From Bacilli bacterium (GTDB lineage Bacteria; Bacillota_I; Bacilli_A; RF39; UBA660): DNA of 22,470 nt. The first letter of the stretch is position 1, and every line of letters starts with the position of its first letter. The notes beneath the pieces are model-generated. The model ran no database searches. It worked only from the letters and a program-made list of their open reading frames with translations, and was not told the DNA's origin. Location of the stretch: contig CAAGHJ010000025.1 of the NCBI GenBank assembly GCA_900769635.1, forward strand, positions 1-22,470. The letters are read 5' to 3'. The translations under genes and the position numbers were made by a program. Below, one piece after another: positions 1-7,838 of this stretch.

Positions 1-10
1 ACTCTCCAAA
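1..10 (-). rRNA. 16S rRNA, 5'-terminal bases only (continues beyond left edge)
   Basis: Read on the minus strand, the window ends in TTTGGAGAGT. This matches the start of bacterial 16S rRNA, which normally continues into the TTTGATC segment. It is directly preceded on the transcribed strand by a typical Firmicute rRNA leader and two strong promoters, so an rRNA operon running leftward out of the window is the best explanation. The exact mature 5' end cannot be fixed from so few bases. Confidence 0.7.
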
Positions 11-118
11 AAAAAATATTTTAAAAAGTTAATCACTGCTACTCAAATTGACGTTTTGCTCAGTTTTCAAAGAACTAAATTCTCTTTTGTTTTGCCCTTT
101 CTTTCGGACACAGTAATT
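11..118 (-). promoter_or_regulatory. rRNA operon leader with boxA-like element
   Basis: The minus strand between promoter P2 and the 16S start contains AGTTCTTTGAAAACTGAG (bases 63-80). This resembles the conserved TTCTTTGAAAACT leader element found upstream of 16S and 23S rRNA genes in Firmicutes, which acts as the boxA-type antitermination and processing signal. It is followed by an A/T-rich stretch leading into GGAGAGT. Confidence 0.75.
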
Positions 119-147
119 AATATATCATTTTTTATTTTTAATGTCAA
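119..147 (-). promoter_or_regulatory. rRNA promoter P2 (sigma-A type)
   Basis: On the minus strand there is a perfect -35 TTGACA (147-142), a 17-base spacer and a -10 TATATT (124-119). A-rich tracts that resemble an UP element lie upstream. It is the promoter closest to the 16S gene and drives the leftward rRNA operon. Confidence 0.85.
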
Positions 148-191
148 GTGTTTTTTTGAAGTTTTTTGATTTTTTTCTTAATTACTTTTTT

Positions 192-245
192 TTACATCAA
201 TCTCATCACAAGTCCTTGTTTTTCGGGCTTTTTCGTTTGATGTAA
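192..245 (-). other. Inverted repeat in the P1 leader RNA
   Basis: TTACATCAA (192-200) and TTGATGTAA (237-245) form a perfect 9-bp stem. The interior contains a second small stem, ACAAG/CTTGT. The element would be transcribed from P1 but not from P2. There is no U-tract after the stem on the minus strand, so it is not a plain intrinsic terminator. Its role is unknown. Confidence 0.55.
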
Positions 246-249
246 TCTA

Positions 250-278
250 ATAATACTCTATTTTTCGTCACATGTCAA
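250..278 (-). promoter_or_regulatory. rRNA promoter P1 (sigma-A type)
   Basis: On the minus strand there is a -35 TTGACA (278-273), a 17-base spacer and a -10 TATTAT (255-250). The -35 and upstream tract (272-310) is a near copy of the same part of P2 (141-179), identical at 33 of 39 positions by eye. Tandem P1/P2 promoters are typical of rRNA operons. Confidence 0.85.
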
Positions 279-662
279 CACTTTTTTTAAAGTTTTTTGA
301 TTTTTTTGCTAGTTTTGGTGCTTTTCGACATTTTTAAACTTTTTTCAGACCTTTTTTAGGCCTTTTTCAGACCTTTTTTTAATTTTTTTTGATTTTTTTT
401 TATTCTTTTTTTAAATTCTTTTTTTAAACTTGCAATCGAAAAACTGTAACTTTTTTTATTTATAGAATTATATTTATATATATTGTATTTAATTGTTGAA
501 AATAAATTTTAAATATATATATTTAACATACATAAGCTATATATTTTTTTAATAGCTGTAATAATATTGACTTTGATATAATGTATTCTAATTTTTTTAT
601 ATAGTTTTTTGAAATTAGCAATTAATTTAATAATTAATAACTTCTTTGAAATATTTTACTTA

Positions 663-905
663 CAGTTTTTAATAATCTGCAACATTTTACTTACAGTTTT
701 TAAAAATTTGCATTATTTTGTTTATATTTTTAATAATCTGTAGTTTCTCATTCCTTGTTTTTAAAAGCATATTTCTTTTAGCAATTTTTAAAAATATGCA
801 ATTTCTTGTTTTCTTTTTTTTAGAATTTGCAACTTTTTTCTAGTAATTTTTAATAATTTATTACTTTTTATTTATTGTTTTAAAAAAATGTGAAATATTT
901 AAATT
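663..905. repeat. Degenerate tandem repeat, 30-31 bp unit, about 8 copies
   Basis: Units begin with a T5 tract at about 666, 697, 727, 758, 785, 817, 847 and 878. The spacings are 31, 30, 31, 27, 32, 30 and 31. After the T tract most units read AATAATCTGCAA or a close variant (AAAAATTTGCA, AATAATCTGTA, AAAAATATGCAA, AGAATTTGCAA), followed by a T-rich second half. Copies are diverged, but the register is kept. There are no unique spacers, so this is not a CRISPR array. Confidence 0.6.
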
Positions 906-915
906 CAAAAATTTA

Positions 916-948
916 TTTATCAATACTATAATTTTATCAATACTATAA
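916..948. repeat. Two-copy 16-bp direct repeat
   Basis: TTTATCAATACTATAA occurs exactly at 916-931 and again at 933-948, separated by one base. It lies just past the end of the 30-bp repeat array. Confidence 0.7.
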
Positions 949-1540
949 TATTGGAAATCTTTTATTTTTTTATCATTCTAATAATTAGGTTACCTTTTTT
1001 AATTGTCGGCTTTGTTTGATAATTATTATTTTTTGTAATCAATTAACTAATAATGAAGATTTATGTATTAATTTAAATACGAGTACTAATTAGTTAAGAG
1101 TTTTTTTGAAGTTATGAGCTGATTTTTAAGTTATTATTTAACTTTTCCTTATGATTCTAAAAGAAATGAATAAAGAACTATATTTTAGCTCGCCAGGTTT
1201 AAAGATTTTGGGATTATTGTTTTTACGACCTTGTAATCTACTATTTTCACAAGTATATATATTCAAACTTTCCCAACATTACAATTATTATTTATTGAAA
1301 TTGACTGTTAGATCTTGAGTCCAAATATTTGGGGTTTTGCAAGCTTAATTATAAATGTTAGTTTTTTATTATTTATTTCATATTTTATTATTTATTTCTG
1401 CTAATAGTATTTTTATATTGTTATATTTAACATCTTCTATTAAAAAATAAATTATCTTCTTTTAAATCACACTATTTGTAATTAATTTAACTTTTGGTTG
1501 CCTTTTTTTTATTTGTTTGAAGAAGAATTTCCTTTTATAA

Positions 1541-1566
1541 AAGAAAAATCCAACCTTAGAGGTTGG
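1541..1566 (-). terminator. Intrinsic terminator after ftsX
   Basis: CCAACCT (1550-1556) and AGGTTGG (1560-1566) form a 7-bp stem with a 3-base loop. On the minus strand the stem is followed by ATTTTTCTTTT. It lies 30 bases past the ftsX stop and ends the ftsEX transcript. Confidence 0.85.
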
Positions 1567-1595
1567 AAATAAATTAATGAAAGACAATTTTTTTA

Positions 1596-2498
1596 TTATA
1601 TTTTTAGATGCTTACGAACGGCACTGTAACTTCCAAACATTCCGACTGCAGCACCTATTAATAGTAGTAATAATGATACAAGATAAACGAATGGTACTGG
1701 AGGTAATAATTTAGCAAGAGATGAACCGAATACTTGTCCGCCAAAGTAATTATATAGAGTTGTATACCCATATATATTTAGTATTATTGGGATTATTGAA
1801 CCAAGAATACCAATAAATAGTCCTTCTATTATAAATGGAACTTTTATTGCTATATTAGATGCTCCTACTAAACGCATTATTTCTATTTCGGTTTTTCTTG
1901 AGTATATTGCTAGTTTTATAGTATTTGTTATTAGAAAAGCTGTTACTATTATAAGGGCTACAACTGCACCAATACAGACTTTTTCTATGACCTTAAATAC
2001 TGTAACTAATTGGTCTACTACTTCTTCGCCATAACTAATGCTGTTGATTTTATCTATTTTTTGAATTTGAGCAACTGTATCTTTAATAATAGCTACATCT
2101 TTTACTTTTATCATATAACTATCTAAGAGGGGATTGGTCTCATCAGTCCACATATCAACTAATGGGGCAACGGCCTCTATTTTGGATTTTGTTTCCTCGG
2201 CAGTTTCAGCTTTGGATTTGAATGTTATTTTATCGACATTATCTATTTTTTGAATCTCGTGTTTGATTTGTTTTAAATCTTCTTCTTTGGCGGTTTTATC
2301 GACAAAGACTACCATTGTTACGTCTTTTCTTATTGATTCAGCGAAATTTTCAACGTTGTATGATAGTAATATAGAAGTTGCTACAACTATTAGGGTTATG
2401 GTAATACAAGAGATTGAAGCAAGGGAAAGGGAAAAGTTTCTTATAACGCTCTTGAAGGCGTCTCTAAAATATCTTTGTAATGTTCTAATGGATTTCAT
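1596..2498 (-). CDS. ftsX: Cell division ABC transporter permease FtsX
   Basis: Membrane partner of FtsE. In Firmicutes the FtsEX complex does not move a solute but passes ATP-driven conformational change to cell wall hydrolases at the division site or side wall. The 300-residue protein has the FtsX layout: a cytoplasmic N-terminus, a first membrane segment at about residues 23-47, an extracellular domain at about 50-165, then three C-terminal membrane segments at about 172-196, 221-246 and 268-292. The loop after the second membrane segment carries the family-typical KTEIEIMRLVGAS stretch. The start codon overlaps the last 14 bases of ftsE, so the two are translationally coupled. A strong terminator follows. 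The partner hydrolase is not in the window. Confidence 0.93.
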   Translation of the reverse strand: MKSIRTLQRYFRDAFKSVIRNFSLSLASISCITITLIVVATSILLSYNVENFAESIRKDVTMVVFVDKTAKEEDLKQIKHEIQKIDNVDKITFKSKAETAEETKSKIEAVAPLVDMWTDETNPLLDSYMIKVKDVAIIKDTVAQIQKIDKINSISYGEEVVDQLVTVFKVIEKVCIGAVVALIIVTAFLITNTIKLAIYSRKTEIEIMRLVGASNIAIKVPFIIEGLFIGILGSIIPIILNIYGYTTLYNYFGGQVFGSSLAKLLPPVPFVYLVSLLLLLIGAAVGMFGSYSAVRKHLKI

Positions 2499-3177
2499 AG
2501 TATTTTCCTTTCTCTATATCTTGTTTTAGTCTTCCCTCTTCTAAGCAAATTACTCTTTTATTCATTCTGTTTACGATGTCTCTATCGTGGGTTGCCATTA
2601 TTATAGTTGTTCCAAGTTTATTTATATCTTCTAATACTTTCATTATTCCCATACTTGTATCGGGATCGAGATTTCCGGTTGGTTCATCGCATATTAGTAA
2701 TTTGGGATTATTTACTATTGCTCTGGCTATTACTACTCTTTGTTGTTCTCCTCCGGATAGTTGATTTGGATATTGTCTTACTTTGTGTTTTAATCCTACT
2801 AAATCTAGTACTTCCATAACTCTTTTTTGGATTTTTCTTTTATCATAACCGAAAACTTCCATTGCAAAGGCGACATTTTCGAAAACTGTTAATTTTGGTA
2901 ATAGTTTAAAATCTTGGAAAACAACGCCTATTTTTCTTCTTAGAATGTATACTTTTCTATTTTTTAGTTTAGCAACATTGATTCCTCCTATGATTATTGA
3001 GCCTTTATCGGGTTTTTCTTCACGATATAGCATTTTTATAAATGTGGATTTGCCACTGCCGGATGCTCCAATTACGAAAACGAATTCGCCTTTGGATATG
3101 CTTACGTTGAAGTCATATAGGGCGACAGTTCCGGTTGGATATGTTTTTTGGACATCGGCTACTCTTATTAATTCCAT
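2485..3177 (-). CDS. ftsE: Cell division ATP-binding protein FtsE
   Basis: ATPase subunit of FtsEX. All ABC nucleotide-binding motifs are present: Walker A GASGSGKST (residues 37-45), Q-loop VFQDF (Q88), signature LSGGEQQRV (from 140), Walker B LLICDEP (from 160) with D-loop GNLD, and an H-loop in MATHDRD. The length of 230 residues is normal for FtsE. The start is supported by AAAGAGGTGA just upstream. It is the first gene of a two-gene operon with ftsX. Confidence 0.95.
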   Translation of the reverse strand: MELIRVADVQKTYPTGTVALYDFNVSISKGEFVFVIGASGSGKSTFIKMLYREEKPDKGSIIIGGINVAKLKNRKVYILRRKIGVVFQDFKLLPKLTVFENVAFAMEVFGYDKRKIQKRVMEVLDLVGLKHKVRQYPNQLSGGEQQRVVIARAIVNNPKLLICDEPTGNLDPDTSMGIMKVLEDINKLGTTIIMATHDRDIVNRMNKRVICLEEGRLKQDIEKGKYYEIH

Positions 3178-3203
3178 ACTTCACCTCTTTTATTTCATAT
3201 TAT

Positions 3204-3212
3204 ATTATAGCA
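3204..3212 (-). promoter_or_regulatory. Extended -10 promoter for ftsEX
   Basis: The minus strand reads TGCTATAAT 27 bases upstream of the ftsE start. The -35 region (TTTATT at 17-base spacing) is weak, as expected for an extended -10 promoter. Confidence 0.65.
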
Positions 3213-3313
3213 TTTTTTTTGATACTAATAAATAGTTATTTGTTATTTTACATTTTTTTCGCTAAAGCGGGTAAATATTAGTAATTATTGTATTGTAGTT
3301 ATATTTATGGTAA

Positions 3314-4162
3314 TTAGGTAGTATTTGGTATTTTGGTTTCAAATGTATCTGTGATAAGGAAGAAGGCATCTTTATCGATATTTTTTATGAATTCTTTTAG
3401 AATGGTATAATCTTTGGTTGGGATAGTGCATAGATACATTTTTTTGTTTTTGTTTGTATAACCGCCTTTGACAGAAAGACGTGTATAGTTTATTAATTTA
3501 TTTTCTTTTAGGTATTGTTCTAATTCTTTTTCTTTAGTTGTTATGATGTAGAATGTTTTTTCACTTGATATTCCTATTAGGGTTTTATCTATTACGGTAC
3601 TTATTATATAGAGAGAGATTAGGGCATATAGGCCGGCACTTATTCCAAGGAATAGGCTTCCGGTTAATATTACGATAGTGTTTATTATTAGAGTTGCTTT
3701 TCCTAGAGAGATATGGAAATATTTGTTTATTATTTGGGCGAGAATTTGGAGACCGCCAACGCTGAAATTGGTTTTTAGGATGAGGCCGGAAGCAAAGCCA
3801 TAGAGTAATCCTCCGAAAATGGATATGAGGAGTTTACTTCCTTCTACGGGGATAAGGGTGGCATAGAATTTACTACACTCTACAAAGAGGGGAAAGAGAA
3901 TGCTTCCAATAAGGGCATTTAGGGTTAATTTTTGGCCAAGTAGTTTATATCCTAATAGGAGTAATAATAGGGATGATGTGAGTATAAAGATGCTTTCGTT
4001 TAGGTGTATTGTTTCTCTAAATATTATGGAAAGGCCTGATAGTCCTCCTATTACTATATTGTTTGGGGAAAAGAATAGGTTAAAGGAAAGGGCTAAGAGA
4101 AAGGTTCCAAATGTAAAGAGGGATATTTTTTCATATATATTATATTGGTATTTGTTATTCAT
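3314..4162 (-). CDS. YitT family membrane protein (second of a tandem pair)
   Basis: A 282-residue member of the YitT family: about five to six hydrophobic segments across residues 12-195 (the DUF161-type membrane part), then a soluble C-terminal DUF2179 domain (about 200-278). The family's glycine-containing pattern is seen at FSPNNIVIGGLSGLS and VGGLQILAQI. The C-terminal domain has KTFYIITT and KGGYT motifs shared with the upstream paralog. No transport substrate or biochemical role is established for the family. Its start overlaps the end of the upstream paralog by 8 bases. The two proteins align throughout but are well diverged, so the duplication is not recent. No clear terminator follows before ftsE. 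Confidence 0.85.
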   Translation of the reverse strand: MNNKYQYNIYEKISLFTFGTFLLALSFNLFFSPNNIVIGGLSGLSIIFRETIHLNESIFILTSSLLLLLLGYKLLGQKLTLNALIGSILFPLFVECSKFYATLIPVEGSKLLISIFGGLLYGFASGLILKTNFSVGGLQILAQIINKYFHISLGKATLIINTIVILTGSLFLGISAGLYALISLYIISTVIDKTLIGISSEKTFYIITTKEKELEQYLKENKLINYTRLSVKGGYTNKNKKMYLCTIPTKDYTILKEFIKNIDKDAFFLITDTFETKIPNTT

Positions 4163-5051
4163 AGTATTCTCGCTCTTTTCTATTTACTTCATAGGCGTCG
4201 CATACAAGGAAGAATACTTCTTTGTCTATTTGTTTTAGTCTTTCCTTTATGTAATAGTAGTTTCGTGTAGGAACGACAGCAAGCATTAGGGATTGGGAAT
4301 GGCCGGTGTAGCCCCCTTTGGCTTTGATTAGGGTGAGGCCTGAATTTATGTTGCTAGTGAGAAATTGTTTGGTTTCTTCTTCTTTGTTTGTGAGGATGTA
4401 GAAGGCTTTGCTACTGGATATGCCGAGGATGATTTTGTCAATCATTAGGCTGATTATGTATAGGATTAGGATACCGTAAAACATTGTTTCCCACGAATAT
4501 ACGATGGCTCCGGATAGGACAACGAGGCCGTCGGCAAGGAATTTGTTTTGACCCATACTTTTCTTGGTTATTTTGGAGAAGATGAGACCGATTACGTCGG
4601 TACCGCCGGTTGTGTAGCCGGTTTTGAAGATGAGACCGAAGCCTGTACCGGCAAGGACAGCTCCAAATATGGCGATAACTATGGTTTCGGTTCCAGATAG
4701 ATCGATAATATTAGTTAAGGGGGTGGTTATGTATACGTAGAGGGGGAAAACGAGGGAACCGATTATGGAATTTTTGGTTGTTTCTTTGCCGAGGACTATG
4801 AAACTTAGTGCAAGTAATGTGAGATTGGCAAGGAGAATAAATGTAGCGGGGGTTATTCCGAAGTGTTTCATTACAATAGAGAGTCCGGAAACTCCGAAGC
4901 ATACTAGGTTGTAGGGTGAAAAGAATATGTTAAATGCTAGGGCTACTATTAGGCAACCTAGATTTAGGTATATTAGTTCTTTTATTTTATTTCTTTTTTT
5001 GATTTTGTTTATTATTTCTTGTACTTTTTTTTGGCGATTAAAAAATATCAT
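4155..5051 (-). CDS. YitT family membrane protein (first of a tandem pair)
   Basis: A 298-residue YitT-family protein with an N-terminal basic segment (residues 1-25), about five to six membrane segments (about 28-205) and a C-terminal DUF2179 domain (about 212-290) containing KAFYILTN and KGGYTG. Family motifs FSPYNLVCFGVSGLSIV and TGYTTGGTDVIGLI are present. The start lies 4 bases after the prfB stop, and its ribosome binding site AAGGAGATGA is formed by the last codons and stop of prfB, so the gene is co-transcribed with prfB. The molecular function of YitT proteins is not known. Confidence 0.88.
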   Translation of the reverse strand: MIFFNRQKKVQEIINKIKKRNKIKELIYLNLGCLIVALAFNIFFSPYNLVCFGVSGLSIVMKHFGITPATFILLANLTLLALSFIVLGKETTKNSIIGSLVFPLYVYITTPLTNIIDLSGTETIVIAIFGAVLAGTGFGLIFKTGYTTGGTDVIGLIFSKITKKSMGQNKFLADGLVVLSGAIVYSWETMFYGILILYIISLMIDKIILGISSSKAFYILTNKEEETKQFLTSNINSGLTLIKAKGGYTGHSQSLMLAVVPTRNYYYIKERLKQIDKEVFFLVCDAYEVNRKEREYYE

Positions 5052-5055
5052 TTTA

Positions 5056-6127
5056 TCATCTCCTTATTCCTGCTAATATGAGGTCATCTAATTTTCCGTC
5101 TAAAATGGCGGTAACATCAGGGGTTTCGTAACCGGAATCGTTATCTTTGACGAGGGTGTATGGGCACATTACATAGCTTCTTTTTCCGGATCCGAAACTT
5201 ATTTGCTTTTGGTCTTCAGTCATTTTTTTTAGGTTACTTGCCTCTTCTTCTTCTTTTAAGAGATAGAGTTTATTTTTTAGTATTTCGAGGGCTTTTTCTT
5301 TGTTTCTTATTTGACTTCGTTCGTTTTGGCAGGTTACTACTATTTTGGTAGGGAGATGGGTTATTCTAACGGCAGAGTCTGTAGTGTTTACGCTTTGTCC
5401 TCCTGCTCCACTACTTCTATATACGTCTATTTTTATGTCTTTTTCTTGGATAGTTATATTGGTATTGTTATTTATTTCTGGTATTACTTCGACGGCTGCG
5501 AAGGATGTATGTCTTCTTTTGCCGGCATCAAAGGGGCTTATTCTTACTAGTCTATGTACGCCTTTTTCTCCTTTGAGGAAGCCATAGGCATTGGGTCCTT
5601 TTATTAATAGCATTATGCTTTTTATTCCTACTTCTTCGCCGTCGGTTTTGCTTAATACTTCTATGTTGTAGCCTTTATTTGTTAGGTATCTTGAATACAT
5701 TCGGTAAAGCATATTGGCCCAGTCCATTGATTCGGTTCCTCCTGCTCCGGCGTGTATTTCAAGGGTACAGTTTAGGTTATCGTACTTTCCGTTTAGGTAT
5801 GTTAATAGTTTTAATTCTTCTAGTTTATGGGATATTTCTTGGTATTCGGTTTCTAGTAGGTTTAATAGTTCTTCATCCTCTACTTCTTCTATAAAGAGGG
5901 TTTGGTTGTTTTTTATTTGGGTGTTTAATTCTTCGATGGGGTCTATTTCTTTTTTTAGGGTGGAAATTTTGTTTACGACTTTGTCAGCAACTTCTTTATT
6001 GAGCCAAAAGTTTTCTTTGGTTAGTTCTTTGTTTAGGGTAGTTAGTTCTTTCTTTTTGGTATCTAAGTCAAAGATACCTCCATAATTGGTTTATTTCTTG
6101 GGATAATTCTTGGTATTTTTCTTTCAT
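5056..6127 (-). CDS. prfB: Peptide chain release factor 2, with programmed +1 frameshift
   Basis: RF2 recognises UGA and UAA and triggers peptide release. The gene is in two frames. The first runs from ATG at 6127 (with AAGGAGG upstream) for 19 codons to an in-frame TGA at 6070-6068. The second continues in the +1 frame to a TGA stop at 5056. The shift site is the classical one: GGAGG (6081-6077), then TAT CTT TGA C, with the same spacing as in E. coli. The gene length of 1072 bases is 3n+1, as a single shift requires. The joined product is 356 residues and carries the RF2 tripeptide SPF (about 197-199) and the catalytic GGQ (about 242-244). RF2 levels are autoregulated: scarce RF2 slows termination at the internal UGA and favours shifting. 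Gene callers tend to report only the 3' part from an internal Met (5727). Confidence 0.96.
6067..6081 (-). promoter_or_regulatory. Programmed +1 frameshift signal in prfB
   Basis: An internal Shine-Dalgarno-like GGAGG is followed by TAT-CTT-TGA-C. The ribosome slips forward on CTT so that reading resumes at GAC (6069-6067). The downstream frame encodes the rest of RF2 without interruption. Confidence 0.95.
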
Positions 6128-6167
6128 TTTTGGATCCTCCTTAATTTTATTATTTGTTTCTATTATG

Positions 6168-6176
6168 ATTATAACA
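6168..6176 (-). promoter_or_regulatory. Extended -10 promoter for prfB operon
   Basis: The minus strand reads TGTTATAAT about 40 bases upstream of the prfB start. It directly follows, and slightly overlaps, the U-tract of the suf operon terminator, so the suf and prfB transcripts abut. The -35 hexamer is weak. Confidence 0.6.
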
Positions 6177-6214
6177 AAAGAAAAGGAAAAATGATATAGT
6201 TTTTTCACTTTTCC
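6176..6214 (-). terminator. Intrinsic terminator after sufU
   Basis: GGAAAAGTGA and TCATTTTTCC on the minus strand (arms 6214-6205 and 6194-6185) form a 10-bp stem with one G-U pair, followed by TTTTCTTTT. It ends the suf operon 4 bases past the sufU stop. Confidence 0.8.
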
Positions 6215-6218
6215 TTAT

Positions 6219-6638
6219 TTATTTTGTTATTATTTTTTCTACGCCTTTTATAAAGAGGGTTGCACAGCCTTTACGAGAGGGTTGTTTTCCGACATCATTA
6301 TAGACTTGGGCTTCTTCGAGAATGTTTATGTTACAGGGTTCTTCGTTTATCATTTTGTTATAGTTATCTATGATGTTTTGGGCTTCTTCGAGGGTTTTAC
6401 CGATGAGGATATTACTTAGTATTGATGATGATGAGATGCATATTACGCAGGCTTCTCCTTCGTATTTTACGTCTTTTATTGTATTGTTTTCTATTTTTAG
6501 ATAGATATCTATATTGTCAATACAGGAGTGATTTCTTGAATTGGTCATTTGATATCCTTCTTCTTTTGGTACTTCTTTATTACGGGGATTTTCGTAGTTA
6601 TCTAGGATTATACTTCTTTTTAAACTTGGGTCTATCAT
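6219..6638 (-). CDS. sufU: SufU-type sulfur transfer / Fe-S assembly protein
   Basis: In Gram-positive SUF systems SufU is a zinc protein that accepts persulfide sulfur from SufS and passes it to the SufBCD scaffold. From the start chosen here the product is 139 residues, with the conserved cysteines C39, C64 and C125 and D41, matching the zinc and transfer residues of B. subtilis SufU. The usual NPTCGDR context is SCID here. The N-terminal NYENPRNK motif is typical. The start is ATG at 6638, which overlaps the sufS stop as TAATG and has GGAGAT 8 bases upstream; a longer reading from 6656 would bypass this ribosome binding site. It is the last gene of the operon. In B. subtilis sufB would follow, but here a terminator does. 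Confidence 0.9.
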   Translation of the reverse strand: MIDPSLKRSIILDNYENPRNKEVPKEEGYQMTNSRNHSCIDNIDIYLKIENNTIKDVKYEGEACVICISSSSILSNILIGKTLEEAQNIIDNYNKMINEEPCNINILEEAQVYNDVGKQPSRKGCATLFIKGVEKIITK

Positions 6639-7834
6639 TATAGTATCTCCTTCCATATATTTTCGCTATTTTTGAGGACTTTTATTAATAGGTCTATTTC
6701 TTCTTTTGTGTTATAGAGGCTTAGGCTTATACGACAGGTATTGCCAACGCCGACGATATCGGGAAGGATTTTGGCACAGTGATTTCCTGCCCGAACGCAT
6801 ATATTGTATTTATCTAAGTATACGGCGGTATCTTGGGCAAAAACGCCTTTGATGTTGAAGGCTATGATAGTGCCTCCTGAGTTGTAGTTATATACTTCAA
6901 TAAAGGGGAGTTTTTTTAGTTCTGATTTGAGGTATTTCGCTAACGCGTGCTCGTACTCTTCTATTTTTTCGATAGTTATATTTTGGATATAATCGATAGC
7001 ACGGCCGAGGGCAAGGACTCCTTCGATATTGGGAGTTCCGGCTTCTAATCTTGTTGGTACTTCTCTTAATTCAACGTATCCATCACTATGGAAAATGGCA
7101 TTCATTCCACCACCGTATTCTGTGGGGGTTAAATCGTCTAGTAATTCGTATTTTCCATAGAGTACTCCTACTCCACTTGGGCCATACATTTTATGGGCTG
7201 ATAGGGCTAGAAAGTCTATGTTCATTTCTTCAACGTTTATTTTGGTGTGAGCAGCTGATTGGGCTGCATCGACAACTAGTTTTAGGCTTTTTTCTTTGCA
7301 TATTTGGCCTATTTCTTTTATTGGACGAAGGTCACCTATTACATTTGTTATATGAGCTATGGATATTACTTTTGTTTGGGGAGTTATGGTTTTTAGTACA
7401 TTTTCTATTGTTACTTTATTGTTTTTATCGAGAGGGATATAGTTTATTTTTAGGCCTAGTTTTTTGGCAAGATAGAACCATGGTAAGATATTTGAGGCGT
7501 GTTCTGATTTGGTTAATAGTACTTCATCACCTTTTTCGAGGTGATTTTGAAAGTATCCGAATATTATTTTGTTTAGGCTATCTGTGGTTCCACTTGTAAA
7601 GACTATTTCATCGTTACTTGATGCTCCTATTAGTTTTTTTACTTTTTCTCTTACTTCTTCATACTTACTGGATACGATAAGGGAATTTTGGTAATCTCCT
7701 CTATGGATATTGGCGGTGTATTTAGTGTAATAGTTTTTTATTTCGTTTAGTACTTGTTTGGGTTTTAGGGTTGTGGCTCCGTTATCGAAATATACTAGGG
7801 TATTATCTAATATGGGAAAGTCTTCTCTGTTCAT
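6638..7834 (-). CDS. sufS: Cysteine desulfurase SufS
   Basis: PLP enzyme that converts L-cysteine to L-alanine and a protein-bound persulfide for Fe-S cluster assembly. The 398 residues cover the class V aminotransferase fold. The PLP lysine is K215 in LSAHKMYGPSG. The persulfide cysteine is C353 in RAGNHCA, the SufS-type (class II) active-site context. YFDNGATT at the N-terminus and VDAAQSAAH around residue 188 are also family signatures. The start has AAAGGAGGTGA upstream, which is made by the last codons and stop of sufD. It ends in TAA, sharing a base with the sufU start. Confidence 0.96.
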   Translation of the reverse strand: MNREDFPILDNTLVYFDNGATTLKPKQVLNEIKNYYTKYTANIHRGDYQNSLIVSSKYEEVREKVKKLIGASSNDEIVFTSGTTDSLNKIIFGYFQNHLEKGDEVLLTKSEHASNILPWFYLAKKLGLKINYIPLDKNNKVTIENVLKTITPQTKVISIAHITNVIGDLRPIKEIGQICKEKSLKLVVDAAQSAAHTKINVEEMNIDFLALSAHKMYGPSGVGVLYGKYELLDDLTPTEYGGGMNAIFHSDGYVELREVPTRLEAGTPNIEGVLALGRAIDYIQNITIEKIEEYEHALAKYLKSELKKLPFIEVYNYNSGGTIIAFNIKGVFAQDTAVYLDKYNICVRAGNHCAKILPDIVGVGNTCRISLSLYNTKEEIDLLIKVLKNSENIWKEIL

Positions 7835-7838
7835 TGTT

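Larger units (their letters stand above)
311..1540. other. T-rich gene-free region between the rRNA operon and ftsX
   Basis: About 1.2 kb with no convincing gene on either strand. It is extremely rich in T on the plus strand. It holds a 22-base-period direct repeat around TTTTTCAGACC (341-357 and 363-379), the 30-31 bp tandem repeat array listed separately, and a 16-bp direct repeat at 916-931/933-948. A 48-codon open frame on the minus strand around 1150-1290 has no ATG start or ribosome binding site and is not called. Confidence 0.6.

Noticed and set aside
663..905. CRISPR-like periodic repeats
   Set aside because: Whole 30-31 bp units are repeated with no conserved repeat/unique spacer split, and there are no cas genes.
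1150..1290. Open frame of about 48 codons on the minus strand
   Set aside because: It has no ATG, no ribosome binding site and no recognisable motif, and lies in a compositionally simple T-rich region.
3260..3269. CGC-TAAA-GCG hairpin between ftsE and the YitT gene as a terminator
   Set aside because: The stem is only three base pairs and is followed by A residues, not a U-tract, on the minus strand.
5056..5727. prfB as a truncated 223-residue gene or pseudogene
   Set aside because: The missing N-terminus is encoded in the overlapping frame and joined by an intact programmed frameshift site.
7051..7599. Long plus-strand open frame opposite sufS
   Set aside because: It is antisense to a clear sufS gene, rich in Leu and Arg from reverse-complement codons, and has no family motif. 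The same applies to the other antisense frames in the window.
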